Source: Psychrobacter sp.
Lineage (GTDB): Bacteria; Pseudomonadota; Gammaproteobacteria; Pseudomonadales; Moraxellaceae
DNA: 24,723 nucleotides
NCBI RefSeq assembly: GCF_030454045.1
Contig: NZ_JAKDJE010000045.1
Coordinates: 1 to 24,723, forward strand
Direction: 5' to 3'
The notes below the pieces were generated by a model. It saw only the letters and a program-made list of their open reading frames with translations. It was not told the DNA's origin and did no database searches. Both the position numbers and the translations under genes were made by a program. Each line of letters opens with the position of its first letter. Positions within the stretch are counted from its first letter, which is position 1. Of the stretch, positions 1 to 8,442 are shown one piece after another.

Positions 1-36
1 ATTAGTGAGGTGCTCTTCTTTTTTCAATCACTTTCG

Positions 37-54
37 AAGTTGAGAGTGGGGTAA
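37..54 (+). repeat. 18-bp inverted repeat, left copy
   Basis: The 18 bases AAGTTGAGAGTGGGGTAA occur here and, as the exact reverse complement, at 24621-24638. Similarity stops abruptly on both sides of the match. Both copies are intergenic. An 18-base exact match in a window this size is unlikely by chance. The copies could be termini of two insertion sequences lying just outside the window, or members of a dispersed extragenic repeat family. No transposase sequence is visible here. Confidence 0.7.
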
Positions 55-275
55 ATATCCCTTTAAGTGTTGCAAGTTCTGTCTACATTATCAATCTGTT
101 TTGTGAATTTATTTATCAATGAATGGTTATTTATAATAACAATGCTCACATAACAACATTCAACTGTATTAGCCGCCTAATGCGGAAACACCTGAGAACT
201 AGGCGGTCATAAAAAGTGGCAAAATTATCTGAATCAAAACTACCTACATCAAAATTATCCAGCCAAGTAATCTTA

Positions 276-1157
276 CTAAATAGGCGTGTTAAACGACTCC
301 CAAACCCCTTGTTGGTCTTCATTCAAAATAGGCACATCACCCAAACGACGCCACGGCATATTGCTACCATGAAAGTCGCTGCCAATCGATGTCACAAGAT
401 TGTGCTCGGCAATACTACGATCAACCATTCTGCGCGTGCTGATTGGTTCACTTGTGGCTGGTAGCTCACAAGCGTCACCGCCAAGCTGAGCAAACTCCCC
501 AATCAGCTTGCGCACTCGTGTGGCCGATAGCTGATAACGCGTGGGATGTGCGAGCACCGCTCGACCACCACAAGCATGAATCAACTCGATACCATGCTGC
601 ATCGTCAACGCCTCGATCGCCACATAAGCAGGCTTATTATCTGCCAAATATTTATCAAAGGCTTTTTGAACGGTTTTGACCTCGCCCCGCTCAAATAATA
701 CTTGCCCGATATGCGCGCGTCCAACGGCTTGCGGATTACCCCCTGCCTTATCGAGTACGGCTTGCCACAATTCGTCAAAATCTATGTTTAGCAGCTCGCT
801 GAGCTTTTCGGTGATACGCTGACCACGTGTGGCCCGACTGTCTTGTAGTTGCTGCAGAGTGGCATGCATCTTTTCGCGATCAGTAAAGTCCAGTCCCAGC
901 ACATGGATGATCTTATTGGTAGATTTGTTTTTGCCATAGCCACCGCTCAACGTATGCTCACAGCTGATTTCCACCCCATTGATCAGCTGCATATCATAAG
1001 CATTGGCAGCTTCTCTTGCCTCATCAATGCCCGCTAGCGTGTCGTGGTCAGTCAATGCCAATACATCAACCCCTGCGGCGTGCGCGCGCTTTACTACTTC
1101 AGTTGGTGCGTAAGTACCATCCGAACAGGTACTGTGACAATGTAAGTCATATTTCAT
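276..1157 (-). CDS. rnm: PHP-family phosphatase / RNase AM (YciV/TrpH type)
   Basis: A 293-residue protein of the polymerase-and-histidinol-phosphatase (PHP) family. The metal-binding motifs are in the family order: DLHCHS at residues 4-9, Asp13, LTDHD at 35-39, GVEIS with Glu63, AHPTRY near 202 and GSDFHG near 260. The length matches E. coli YciV/TrpH, known as a 3',5'-nucleoside bisphosphate phosphatase and as RNase AM, a 5'-3' exonuclease that matures rRNA 5' ends in the cytoplasm. The ATG is preceded by AAGG at 8-nt spacing. It diverges from yciB across a 305-bp gap. The phosphatase/RNase subfamily is assigned from overall resemblance; the PHP fold is certain. Confidence 0.9.
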   Translation of the reverse strand: MKYDLHCHSTCSDGTYAPTEVVKRAHAAGVDVLALTDHDTLAGIDEAREAANAYDMQLINGVEISCEHTLSGGYGKNKSTNKIIHVLGLDFTDREKMHATLQQLQDSRATRGQRITEKLSELLNIDFDELWQAVLDKAGGNPQAVGRAHIGQVLFERGEVKTVQKAFDKYLADNKPAYVAIEALTMQHGIELIHACGGRAVLAHPTRYQLSATRVRKLIGEFAQLGGDACELPATSEPISTRRMVDRSIAEHNLVTSIGSDFHGSNMPWRRLGDVPILNEDQQGVWESFNTPI

Positions 1158-1462
1158 AAGATAAACCTTAATATTTTAAAAAATAAGCGTATAAACAATT
1201 TAGTAGTAGATAGTCACTATTCATATTGGTTGCTATTGATTGCTATTATTAATGATAATGTCTGAGCCAACTCTCTGGATTTAGCGACTATTGCTGCTGT
1301 ATTTGATGGTTATATTTGGTCAGCGCTATGGTCATTAGCCACAATAAGACCGTATTACTCTGTAGGTGACGTATATCGCAGGATTATCGTGTTGATTGCT
1401 TTTTTTTGCGGCAGTAGACGTGTAAACTACCTCATACGTTTTTGTTGGACACAACCTTTGCT
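1158..1462. other. Divergent intergenic region between the PHP gene and yciB
   Basis: This 305-bp AT-rich gap holds no coding sequence or RNA gene that I can recognise. It must contain the promoters for the two divergent genes, but no -35/-10 pair of good quality with correct spacing stands out on either strand. A short AATGATAATG stretch near 1251-1260 resembles half of a Fur box but lacks the symmetric partner. Confidence 0.5.
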
Positions 1463-2014
1463 ATGAAAGCATTATTAGACTTTATCCCTTTGATTGCCTT
1501 TTTTATCGCGGCGCGTTATAACGGTATTTTGGCAGCGGCAGGGGCTTTGCTCGTCGCTACTATCATTGTTTATGCCATTCACTTTATTCGCCAAAAAGGC
1601 AAGTTTGATAAGCAACAATGGGTCGTCTTACTATTAACCATTTTGTTTTGCGGTGGCACATTGCTGCTGCGTGATGATATCTATCTGCGTTGGAAATCGC
1701 CCATTATCAATGGTATTTTTGCGCTAACTTTATTGGTCAGTGCCATTATCAATAAGCCACTGATGCAGCTTGCGATGAAAGAAGTATTTACTTTAACACT
1801 CAGTGGTTGGAAAAAACTGACCGTTGCTTGGGGATTGTTTTTTACCCTTATGGCCGTACTTCATTATATCACAGCCTTTACCATGTCAGATGAGGCTTGG
1901 ATTAACTTCAAGACTTACGGCTGGATTCCGATTATGTTGGTGTTTGTCGTGGCTCAGTTTGCGGTATTAAAAAAATACCTAAACCCTGCCCTAACAGACA
2001 AAACCACCAAGTAA
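1463..2014 (+). CDS. yciB: YciB family inner membrane protein (septation protein A)
   Basis: Encodes 183 residues, the usual YciB length, starting MKALLDFIPLIAFF, which is the typical family N-terminus. About five hydrophobic membrane segments follow, with the family-like stretch ending FKTYGWIPIMLVF near the C-terminus. YciB/IspA proteins are inner-membrane proteins linked to cell-envelope synthesis and septation. The reading frame stays open upstream to TTG codons at 1442 and 1445, but the ATG at 1463 gives the family N-terminus and is preferred. No strong ribosome binding site is seen. It precedes yciI, and yciV, yciB and yciI are also near each other in many enteric genomes. Confidence 0.9.
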   Translation: MKALLDFIPLIAFFIAARYNGILAAAGALLVATIIVYAIHFIRQKGKFDKQQWVVLLLTILFCGGTLLLRDDIYLRWKSPIINGIFALTLLVSAIINKPLMQLAMKEVFTLTLSGWKKLTVAWGLFFTLMAVLHYITAFTMSDEAWINFKTYGWIPIMLVFVVAQFAVLKKYLNPALTDKTTK

Positions 2015-2105
2015 TATCGTGATCAAAGAACGTGGTAACGGTTATGGCATGGTGGAGTGCCTCTCAGATTCATTCTCATGTTTTATCATCAACTAAGGAA
2101 GTTCC

Positions 2106-2423
2106 ATGTCTTTATTTGTCATTATCGGTCATGACGTGGCCAATAGCAGTGCACAACGTCTGATTACTCGCGCTGAACATATTGAGCGGTTGCAGGCGCT
2201 AAGTCGTGAAGATCGTCTGGTGATCGCAGGCCCTACTCCTATTGAGCATGGCAAGAGCGATATGTCAGGCAGTGTAATCATCGCTGAATTTGACTCTATC
2301 GAGGCGGCACAAGCGTGGGCGAACGATGAGCCTTATTTGCGTGATGGCGTTTATAGCCACGTAGATATCAAGCCATTTATTCAAGCATTACCAGCACCAA
2401 CTGATACAGTAGCTGCATCGTGA
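2106..2423 (+). CDS. yciI: YciI family protein
   Basis: A 105-residue protein of the YciI superfamily, a ferredoxin-like dimeric alpha/beta fold. Asp10 and His25 are in the positions of the conserved Asp-His pair proposed as catalytic in this family, and the C-terminal part FDSIEAAQAWANDEPY is characteristic. The substrate is not known for most members. The ATG follows AAGGAAG at good spacing. Its TGA stop overlaps the GTG start of the next gene (GTGA), so the two are probably translationally coupled. Confidence 0.9.
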   Translation: MSLFVIIGHDVANSSAQRLITRAEHIERLQALSREDRLVIAGPTPIEHGKSDMSGSVIIAEFDSIEAAQAWANDEPYLRDGVYSHVDIKPFIQALPAPTDTVAAS

Positions 2424-2851
2424 GTCAAAAGGTCTTTACGTTGAATACTCAGTTCTCTAAAAGTAGCTTGGCTAGCCTGCTACTGATGGCAGCAGTATCA
2501 GTGCAAGCCGCGCCAACGGCACCCAACGCAGATGCAGCGAATCCTACAGTAGCCCCTATAAATCAACCTGCTGTAGGCGATGCAGCAACAAGTTCAGCAC
2601 TAGATATCAATGATACTCTGGCAGCACAGTTGCAACCGTCTACTAAAGCGCTGTCAGCGGCCAATCAAGAGCTGCTCAGCCGTAATGCACAATTGCAACG
2701 TCAAGTAAATGATTTGCAGACCCAAGCAAACGTTTTAGTCTATGAGAGCAAAGGTCAGCTGTTTTTGTATGGTGCATTTACCGTTTTGATCAGTTTATTG
2801 GTGGGTATTTTTATCTCGTGGCTGGTGTTCGTTCGCCGTGATCGCTGGTAA
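2420..2851 (+). CDS. Small exported coiled-coil protein with a C-terminal membrane anchor
   Basis: A 143-residue protein starting with GTG inside the yciI stop codon (GTGA overlap). The N-terminus has a signal peptide (LASLLLMAAVSVQA, predicted cut before APTAP). An Ala/Pro/Asn-rich linker follows, then a coiled-coil-like segment near residues 85-110 (ELLSRNAQLQRQVNDLQTQ), a single membrane helix at about 115-137 and a short basic tail RRDRW. This predicts a periplasmic protein anchored in the inner membrane. The coiled coil plus C-terminal helix recall the tail of YgiM-type SH3-domain proteins, but no SH3 domain is present. The function is unknown. Confidence 0.75.
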   Translation: MSQKVFTLNTQFSKSSLASLLLMAAVSVQAAPTAPNADAANPTVAPINQPAVGDAATSSALDINDTLAAQLQPSTKALSAANQELLSRNAQLQRQVNDLQTQANVLVYESKGQLFLYGAFTVLISLLVGIFISWLVFVRRDRW

Positions 2852-2979
2852 GCGGTTTATTTTTTAAGACTTGGCAGTTCATCTGCCTGCTACTACGATG
2901 CCTGACTATGACTTTATGGCCTTCATTCTGTCATCAGTAATCCCTTCATGATCATTACCAATGCTGCTAAGAACCTCTC

Positions 2980-5067
2980 ATGTCTATCGATAATCACACA
3001 AACGCTGAACCCCTCAATGTCATTACTCCAGCCAAGATTGACTGGCAAATGGATGACACTGGCAATAGGGTGCCTGTTTCTGGCGAGTTTGGCGATGTCT
3101 ATTTCTCCCATGCAGATGGCCTAGCAGAGACGCGTCATGTGTTCTTAGCGCACAATCAGCTGCCTGAGCGCTTGGCACGTCTCGCCCCAAAGCAGTGCTT
3201 TACGATTGCCGAATTGGGTTTTGGTACTGGGCTTAATTTCTTAGCAACTTGGCAGTTATGGCGACAGCTGCGCGATACCTACCCACAACTGGCAGATGCC
3301 CGCCTACATTTCATTACTACTGAAAAATTCCCGATACCGCTTGCAGATTTGACGCACATACTCGCCCTATGGGGTCAGCGTGCGCCTGAACTTGCTCCAT
3401 TGATTGAGCCACTTTTGGCTGCGTATCCGCCTCTTATCGCAGGCTGTCATCGTTTGGATTTTTCTTATGATAATCTGACGGTCGATATATGGCTTGGTGA
3501 TGCAGCCCAGAGCCTTAGCAAACTGGCAATAGAGCGCTCTCAGCAGTCTGCGCCTCAGGCTCATATCGATGCGTGGTTTTTGGATGGCTTTGCCCCTTCT
3601 TGCAACAGTACCTTGTGGGCTGACAGTATTTTTGCACAGATGCAGCGCCTATCGCGTCCGCATACCACCGCCGCTACTTATAGCTGCGCAGGCATCGTCA
3701 AGCGCGGGCTCAAGGAACATGGCTTCGCCATCAAAAAGGTAAAAGGTTTTGGTCGAAAGCGAGAAATGCTCACCGCAATCATGACAAAGACAGATGACGG
3801 TGACACTGCTAACAACAATAAAAATGATGTTCATAACCATGATGAACACAAAACTCATGGAGACAATCAAGACGCGACGGCTCGTCTATTCGATCACACC
3901 GTCGTCATCGGTGCAGGCGTCTCAGGGTTGCTAACGGCTTGGGCGCTTGCCAATCGTGGCATTGCGGTCACTTTATTAGACAAAACGGCGCCTCTGGCTG
4001 GCGCTTCAGGCAACCCTCGAGCATTGCTTGCCCCCAAAATGACGCCAATTCACCACGTTGATGAGCATTTGCATACCATCGGCTATCTTTATAGCAGCAG
4101 ACTGTATCGAGCGCTCAATCAAAAAGCCAAACCGCTTGGGATAGCGCCAGTACTGGAGCCGACTGGAGCGCTTGATTTACTGATGAAAGCCAATATTGGC
4201 ACCGAGCAAATCGAAGATTATCCTGATGAGATGGCAACCATCCTATCCCATGAGCAAGCACAGAATATTAGTGGAATAAAAGAGCAAGACTTATCAGAGA
4301 ACTTATACTTACCACAGTCTGGTTTGGTCAATCCGCAAACATTGAAAACTATTATATTGACACATTCTCTAATCCGCTTTCAGCAATTAGAAGTGAGTGA
4401 GATTAACGAAACTGAACAGCAAGTGTGTATTGAAGGCAGTGATCAAAATCAGGAAACCGTCTCTATTGTTGCTGGTCATGTCGTTATTTGCGCCGCCTTT
4501 GAGAGTCATCAATTAGATAAGCGTATTTTTGATTGCCGTAAAATTCGTGGTCAACTGTCTTGGTTTCGTCCTAGCCTAGAGCAACTGGCAGACCTACCCA
4601 ACATACCACTCAAATACAGCGGTTACTGTGCGCCCTTTAACGCAAAAACAGGGGATGATGAGCTAAATACTGTCACCGCTGGCAAGCCATATCTATTATT
4701 AGGCGCAAGTTTTATCCGCAACGATACGGATACGGACTTAAGAGATGACGAGCATCAGATCAGTCGAGACAAGCTCATTACTGCCATCCCTGAGATGGAC
4801 AGTCTCATTCCCACTGACACCAGCGGATGGCACGGGCGTGCTGGCATTCGCACCCAAACGCCTGACTATCATCCAATCGTTGGGCCGCTAGCCAACAGCG
4901 AGCGGATTTGGACCATGAGTGCGATGGGCGCAAAAGGTTATGCGTTGGCACCCATCTGCGCTGAAGCATTAGCGGGTATGATGCTCGGCACCTTTGCACC
5001 GCTATCAAAAGCAATGCTCGAACGCCTGTCTCCTAGTCGTACACGCTTGCAGACACCGCTGGCTTAG
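2980..5067 (+). CDS. mnmC: Bifunctional tRNA mnm5s2U34 biosynthesis protein MnmC
   Basis: A 695-residue fusion enzyme acting on the wobble uridine of certain tRNAs. The C-terminal FAD domain removes the carboxymethyl group from cmnm5(s2)U34, and the N-terminal methyltransferase then makes mnm5(s2)U34. The SAM-binding G80-F-G-T-G84 followed by LNFL and the motif FLDGFAP at 200-206 mark the methyltransferase. VVIGAGVSG at 308-316 is the FAD-binding Rossmann motif, and GWHGRAGIRTQTPDYHPIVG near the C-terminus is typical of the oxidoreductase domain. A linker at about 267-300 is rich in His, Asn and Asp. The length is slightly above the E. coli enzyme (668). Substrates come from the MnmEG pathway, which is not encoded here. 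Confidence 0.96.
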   Translation: MSIDNHTNAEPLNVITPAKIDWQMDDTGNRVPVSGEFGDVYFSHADGLAETRHVFLAHNQLPERLARLAPKQCFTIAELGFGTGLNFLATWQLWRQLRDTYPQLADARLHFITTEKFPIPLADLTHILALWGQRAPELAPLIEPLLAAYPPLIAGCHRLDFSYDNLTVDIWLGDAAQSLSKLAIERSQQSAPQAHIDAWFLDGFAPSCNSTLWADSIFAQMQRLSRPHTTAATYSCAGIVKRGLKEHGFAIKKVKGFGRKREMLTAIMTKTDDGDTANNNKNDVHNHDEHKTHGDNQDATARLFDHTVVIGAGVSGLLTAWALANRGIAVTLLDKTAPLAGASGNPRALLAPKMTPIHHVDEHLHTIGYLYSSRLYRALNQKAKPLGIAPVLEPTGALDLLMKANIGTEQIEDYPDEMATILSHEQAQNISGIKEQDLSENLYLPQSGLVNPQTLKTIILTHSLIRFQQLEVSEINETEQQVCIEGSDQNQETVSIVAGHVVICAAFESHQLDKRIFDCRKIRGQLSWFRPSLEQLADLPNIPLKYSGYCAPFNAKTGDDELNTVTAGKPYLLLGASFIRNDTDTDLRDDEHQISRDKLITAIPEMDSLIPTDTSGWHGRAGIRTQTPDYHPIVGPLANSERIWTMSAMGAKGYALAPICAEALAGMMLGTFAPLSKAMLERLSPSRTRLQTPLA

Positions 5068-5148
5068 CGAGCCTTGCATACAAGCTGACAAGTTAGATGA
5101 TGGTTAATGTATACCTGCAAAAGAGCGATCCCTTTACTCGCCGCCCTA

Positions 5149-5706
5149 CTAGTCACCGCTCTCCATTTTAGACTTAACGGCCCCAAACAATGATTTGCCA
5201 CTGTCAGATTCGCGAGGTGCTTGATGAGTTACTTTGGCGCTATCATCGTTATGGGTACTGACCATCGGTGCCGTCAGCGTTCGAATCTGCGCTTCGTCAC
5301 GGGTGTTCTTTTGGATGGTGACTGCAGCAAACAAACTCATGGTAAATGCCATCATGTAGAATCCTTTTTCACTGAGGCTAAGACTGTCTGCATTCATAAG
5401 ACCAAGTGCGATCAGCGCAATAGACAGTCCAAGCGCCGCCCAGCTAATAAGATAGTACATATTGGTTGTCGGAATGCCTTCACTGCGATCACGCAGCGTT
5501 TTTTGTAAACTAATGGCTGCATAAAGACCCAGTGCCAGTACTGCAATATAATACCCCTTTTCATTTAACAACATACTTTGAGCATTCCAAAGCCCTAATA
5601 AATATGCAAGCACTCCAACCAGCATAACCGCCCAAGACGTACCGACGTAAGCAGTGGTTGGTCTATAGGCAGCTAGTTGACTCTTGGTAATCGTGTCATT
5701 ATTCAT
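5149..5706 (-). CDS. YiaA/YiaB-type inner membrane protein
   Basis: A 185-residue protein made of two tandem copies of a two-helix membrane unit. Copy one is near residues 18-75 (ending YAAISLQKTLRDR) and copy two near 80-138 (ending FAAVTIQKNTRDE). Both copies share the pattern hydrophobic helix, LNEKG or LSEKG, second helix, then QK.. RD. This internal duplication is the hallmark of the YiaA/YiaB family, whose function is not established. The C-terminal 45 residues are hydrophilic. The ATG has GAGG six bases upstream. It converges on mnmC with only 81 bp between stops and no clear terminator. Confidence 0.85.
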   Translation of the reverse strand: MNNDTITKSQLAAYRPTTAYVGTSWAVMLVGVLAYLLGLWNAQSMLLNEKGYYIAVLALGLYAAISLQKTLRDRSEGIPTTNMYYLISWAALGLSIALIALGLMNADSLSLSEKGFYMMAFTMSLFAAVTIQKNTRDEAQIRTLTAPMVSTHNDDSAKVTHQAPRESDSGKSLFGAVKSKMESGD

Positions 5707-5855
5707 TATGGTCCTCAGTTTAAAATAGGCAAATCTATATTGGTAAGATAATTTTTATCAACCTTTGTTTCGCCTTAAAATAACACAACCATGCTATATT
5801 GTAAGCTAAAAATTATTTTTCAAATAAATAGCGCTTTTAATGGCAGAGTTCTGAC

Positions 5856-6488
5856 ATGTCCTTTTTTACCTTACTCATTTTGCTTAGCCTCATTCTTATT
5901 GTGCCTATCTTCTTTGTCATAAAAGAAAAATCTAAGCAGGCGCAAGTCGATACGGTGCACCGTCATCAAGAGTATCTGGCGGCGGCAGCGACGAATATAG
6001 ATCAGAATCAAACGCAGATATCTGTAATAGAAAAGATAGATGACAAAAAAGATCACCGTCTCAATGTGATTCATTTTTCCGCGCATCATCCGTTTATCAA
6101 ACTGCTCTATAATGAGCAAGTGCCTCATACGTTTCGAGCCACTATGGACGATATTGGACAACAGTACGAGTCTACGCATCATGGTCAAATCACTGAGTCA
6201 CAGCTATTCACCCTCAACAAACTCATTGCAACCCGTATTCCAGAGCTGATTACTGACTATCTGAGCCTTGATCCGCAGTATGCAAAAACCGTCGTTATTG
6301 ATACGGACAAACAAAACACCAGCTATGACACAGTACTTGAGCAACTGAACTCGATTTTGGATTTTTCGCAGAAGCTCAACACCCAAAGCCAAAGTGGGGT
6401 CGTTGACAAACTACTCGCCAGCCGCCGATATCTAGATGACGTTTATAAAGAAAGTGGCATGGCAGCCGACAGTTTACAAATCAAGTGA
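5856..6488 (+). CDS. Unknown protein with one N-terminal membrane helix
   Basis: A 210-residue protein I do not recognise. Residues 3-23 form a strongly hydrophobic helix (FTLLILLSLILIVPIFFVI) followed by a positively charged segment (KEKSKQ), so the rest is probably cytoplasmic. The body is polar and appears mostly helical, with no catalytic motif that I can identify. Its stop is 7 nt before the yjbQ start, suggesting cotranscription. An AT-rich 149-bp spacer separates it from the divergent YiaA/B gene. Codon use is like that of its neighbours. Confidence 0.75.
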   Translation: MSFFTLLILLSLILIVPIFFVIKEKSKQAQVDTVHRHQEYLAAAATNIDQNQTQISVIEKIDDKKDHRLNVIHFSAHHPFIKLLYNEQVPHTFRATMDDIGQQYESTHHGQITESQLFTLNKLIATRIPELITDYLSLDPQYAKTVVIDTDKQNTSYDTVLEQLNSILDFSQKLNTQSQSGVVDKLLASRRYLDDVYKESGMAADSLQIK

Positions 6489-6495
6489 GCCTCCC

Positions 6496-6930
6496 ATGAC
6501 TTATCATCAAACCACCCTTAAGCTACCTGCCTACGCGCGTGGCATCCATGTCATCACGCCTATCATCGAGGAAGCCATTGCTCAGCTCATACCGTCCAGC
6601 GCCAAAGCGGGGCTGGTTCATTTGTTTTTGCAACACACGTCAGCCAGTCTCGCCATTAATGAAAATGCTGACCCAGATGTAAGATTGGACACAGAGGATT
6701 GGCTCAATAAAATCGCCCCAGCCGATCAGCCAGAGTACCGTCATACCTTAGAGGGCTCCGATGATCTACCAGCGCATCTCAAAAGCATAATGATAGGTGT
6801 CAGTTTAACCATTCCTCTGATAGATGGTGTCTTGGGTTTGGGGATGTGGCAAGGGGTTTACTTATGTGAGCACAGAGACATGAAGGGTTATGGCGGACAG
6901 CGTAAGCTGGTCATTACAGTCAATACGTAA
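6496..6930 (+). CDS. yjbQ: YjbQ (UPF0047) family protein
   Basis: A 144-residue protein of the YjbQ/UPF0047 family. The conserved core is seen as LFLQHTSASLAINENADPDV, then LEGSDDLPAHLKS and the C-terminal IPLIDGVLGLGMWQGVYLCEHRD. Some members have a weak thiamine phosphate synthase activity, but the true role is unclear. The reading frame is open upstream to 6436, which would overlap the previous gene and add 20 residues unlike the family. The ATG at 6496 gives the usual length and start MTYHQTTLKL, so it is preferred. Confidence 0.92.
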   Translation: MTYHQTTLKLPAYARGIHVITPIIEEAIAQLIPSSAKAGLVHLFLQHTSASLAINENADPDVRLDTEDWLNKIAPADQPEYRHTLEGSDDLPAHLKSIMIGVSLTIPLIDGVLGLGMWQGVYLCEHRDMKGYGGQRKLVITVNT

Positions 6931-7012
6931 TACTATATAGTGATGAGATGGCAGGTTGACCCTTGCAAATTGCCACATTGATATAGCGCGCTATTAACGG
7001 ATAAACCTGACT

Positions 7013-7654
7013 ATGAAAACCTCTTTACCAAAACGGCTCAGCTTTTTGAACGCTAACACTTACTGCCTCAGTGCACCTGCTATTTTTTTGAGTGTGTTTT
7101 TGCTGACTGCCTGTCAAGAAACGCCAGAACCCGAAGAATCTGCCGAAACACCATCTGAAACATCAACACAGACAACGCCAGTAACGACAAATATCAATGT
7201 CAATGAAGCGGCGGATGACAGTATAGAGGAGGTACCGAACTCAGCGCAGACTGCTACTGATTCAGAGCGCGATGTGAGCTTGACTGAACTGGAACAAGAC
7301 CTTGAAGAGACTAAAACGGCATCAAATAACGCTGTAACCCCTAGTCCAGAGCAGGCCATTAAAGGCGCACAAATCACTGACGTGCGTTATATAAGCGCAG
7401 CTGGCGAGTCATTATCCGTCACTTTTGAGACCTCGGCGGCGGGCGTACTCAATGCCATTGTCACTCGCCCCAATCAGCCAAAGTTGACACTCAGCGCACC
7501 AGAAGGTCAAGGCAATAACCCAACGTATCGCTCAAGCGATGGTGATGTCCAATTGGTCAGTCATGCAGGTGGCGGCACCGTTGATCTTATCCAAAACAAT
7601 ACCGTCACTAGCTTTGATGCTCTTAGTGCTGACGCAGAAGTCGTCACTGAGTAA
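7013..7654 (+). CDS. Predicted small lipoprotein, unknown function
   Basis: A 213-residue protein with a basic N-terminus, a hydrophobic stretch and a lipobox LLTAC that places the lipidated Cys at residue 34. The residue after Cys is Gln rather than Asp, so sorting to the outer membrane is likely. Residues 36-115 are acidic and low in complexity (Glu, Thr, Ser, Pro, Asn), typical of a disordered tether. A small conserved-looking beta-rich domain follows from about residue 118 (ITDVRYISAAGESLSVTFET onward). I do not recognise the domain. The transcript would end at the palindromic terminator at 7714-7770. Confidence 0.78.
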   Translation: MKTSLPKRLSFLNANTYCLSAPAIFLSVFLLTACQETPEPEESAETPSETSTQTTPVTTNINVNEAADDSIEEVPNSAQTATDSERDVSLTELEQDLEETKTASNNAVTPSPEQAIKGAQITDVRYISAAGESLSVTFETSAAGVLNAIVTRPNQPKLTLSAPEGQGNNPTYRSSDGDVQLVSHAGGGTVDLIQNNTVTSFDALSADAEVVTE

Positions 7655-7713
7655 ATTATCAACTGGCAACTTATTAAAAGACAAATGCCTTAAGCCTCTT
7701 AAGAATAATATTT

Positions 7714-7770
7714 TAAGCAATAAAAAAGGCGGCACACGTTATGGTCGTATGCCGCCTTTTTTATTGCTTA
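7714..7770. terminator. Bidirectional intrinsic terminator with a perfect 21-bp stem
   Basis: A perfect 21-bp inverted repeat (7714-7734 and 7750-7770) has GGCGGCA/TGCCGCC at the top of the stem flanked by A6 and T6 runs, with a 15-nt central region that can pair further. It sits between the lipoprotein stop (7654) and the DUF4112 stop (7774), which converge. Read on either strand it gives a GC stem followed by a T-run, so it should terminate both transcripts. Confidence 0.93.
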
Positions 7771-7773
7771 TTT

Positions 7774-8442
7774 TTAGCCAAAACCCGTTGTCTTGCCAAA
7801 TACCTCAACCAACCAACTCATAAGCGCCCACAGCCCCCACGCGATCATCGCGATGACGATAAGGCCGATAATATCGGGAATGTGCAGATACACCCAAGCC
7901 ACAATAGGATTACGCCAAAAGCGACTTTGCTGCTGCTTGTCTTCTAGTGATTGATGCAAAAAAGGCCGATCCATATGCATGGTTTCAGTGATGCCATACT
8001 CCTGATGCAAATGCTCATGTACGATACCCAATGTCTTGCGGCTAGGACGAATAAAAATATCTAATAGCGTCCCAATGCCCGGCACAATACCGACCACCAT
8101 ATCAATCAGCGCCAGTCTCACTGCAGGCGTCATCTTATGTCCCGGCACGCCTAGCTGACGACCTAATATAAAGGCATAGCTGGTCAACGCCAGCCCCGCC
8201 AAATCCCCTGCTAGCGGAATGGTTGACAGCGCGGCATCAGCGCCCATGCCTTGCTTGGTAAATGGCACCCGCACCAATGAGTCCATGGTATTGGCAAATT
8301 TGGCCAGTTTACGCTCGGTGGCGATGACTTGCTCGCGTGTCAGTCCCTGCTCAGCAAGTTTTGCCTGATAATCGACACCTGAGCCATTTGTATCAGAGGA
8401 TTTCTTTGCTTTAAATCTCGGCAACTTCTTAAATTTATCCAT
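7774..8442 (-). CDS. DUF4112 domain membrane protein
   Basis: Encodes 222 residues from the ATG at 8442 (MDKFKKLPRF). The DUF4112 signature is visible: MDSLVRVPFTKQGMGADAAL, then IPLAGDLAGLALTSY, LGVPG, and ALIDMVVGIVPGIGTLLDIF. A final hydrophobic helix lies near the C-terminus (DIIGLIVIAMIAWGLWALM). The function of the family is unknown. The frame extends to 8487, but that start lies inside ubiA without a good binding site. The ATG at 8442 overlaps the ubiA stop (ATGGATAA), an arrangement that implies translational coupling with ubiA. Confidence 0.87.
   Translation of the reverse strand: MDKFKKLPRFKAKKSSDTNGSGVDYQAKLAEQGLTREQVIATERKLAKFANTMDSLVRVPFTKQGMGADAALSTIPLAGDLAGLALTSYAFILGRQLGVPGHKMTPAVRLALIDMVVGIVPGIGTLLDIFIRPSRKTLGIVHEHLHQEYGITETMHMDRPFLHQSLEDKQQQSRFWRNPIVAWVYLHIPDIIGLIVIAMIAWGLWALMSWLVEVFGKTTGFG

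Noticed and set aside
173..206. CCGCCTA/TAGGCGG hairpin downstream of the PHP gene
   Set aside because: A 7-bp stem with a 20-nt loop and no T-run on the minus strand; not convincing as an intrinsic terminator.
1244..1260. Fur-box-like TATTATTAATGATAATG
   Set aside because: Only one half resembles the consensus, the symmetric partner is missing, and neither flanking gene has an iron role.
6436..6495. Upstream extension of YjbQ
   Set aside because: It would overlap the preceding gene and add residues not found in the family; the start at 6496 gives the normal length.
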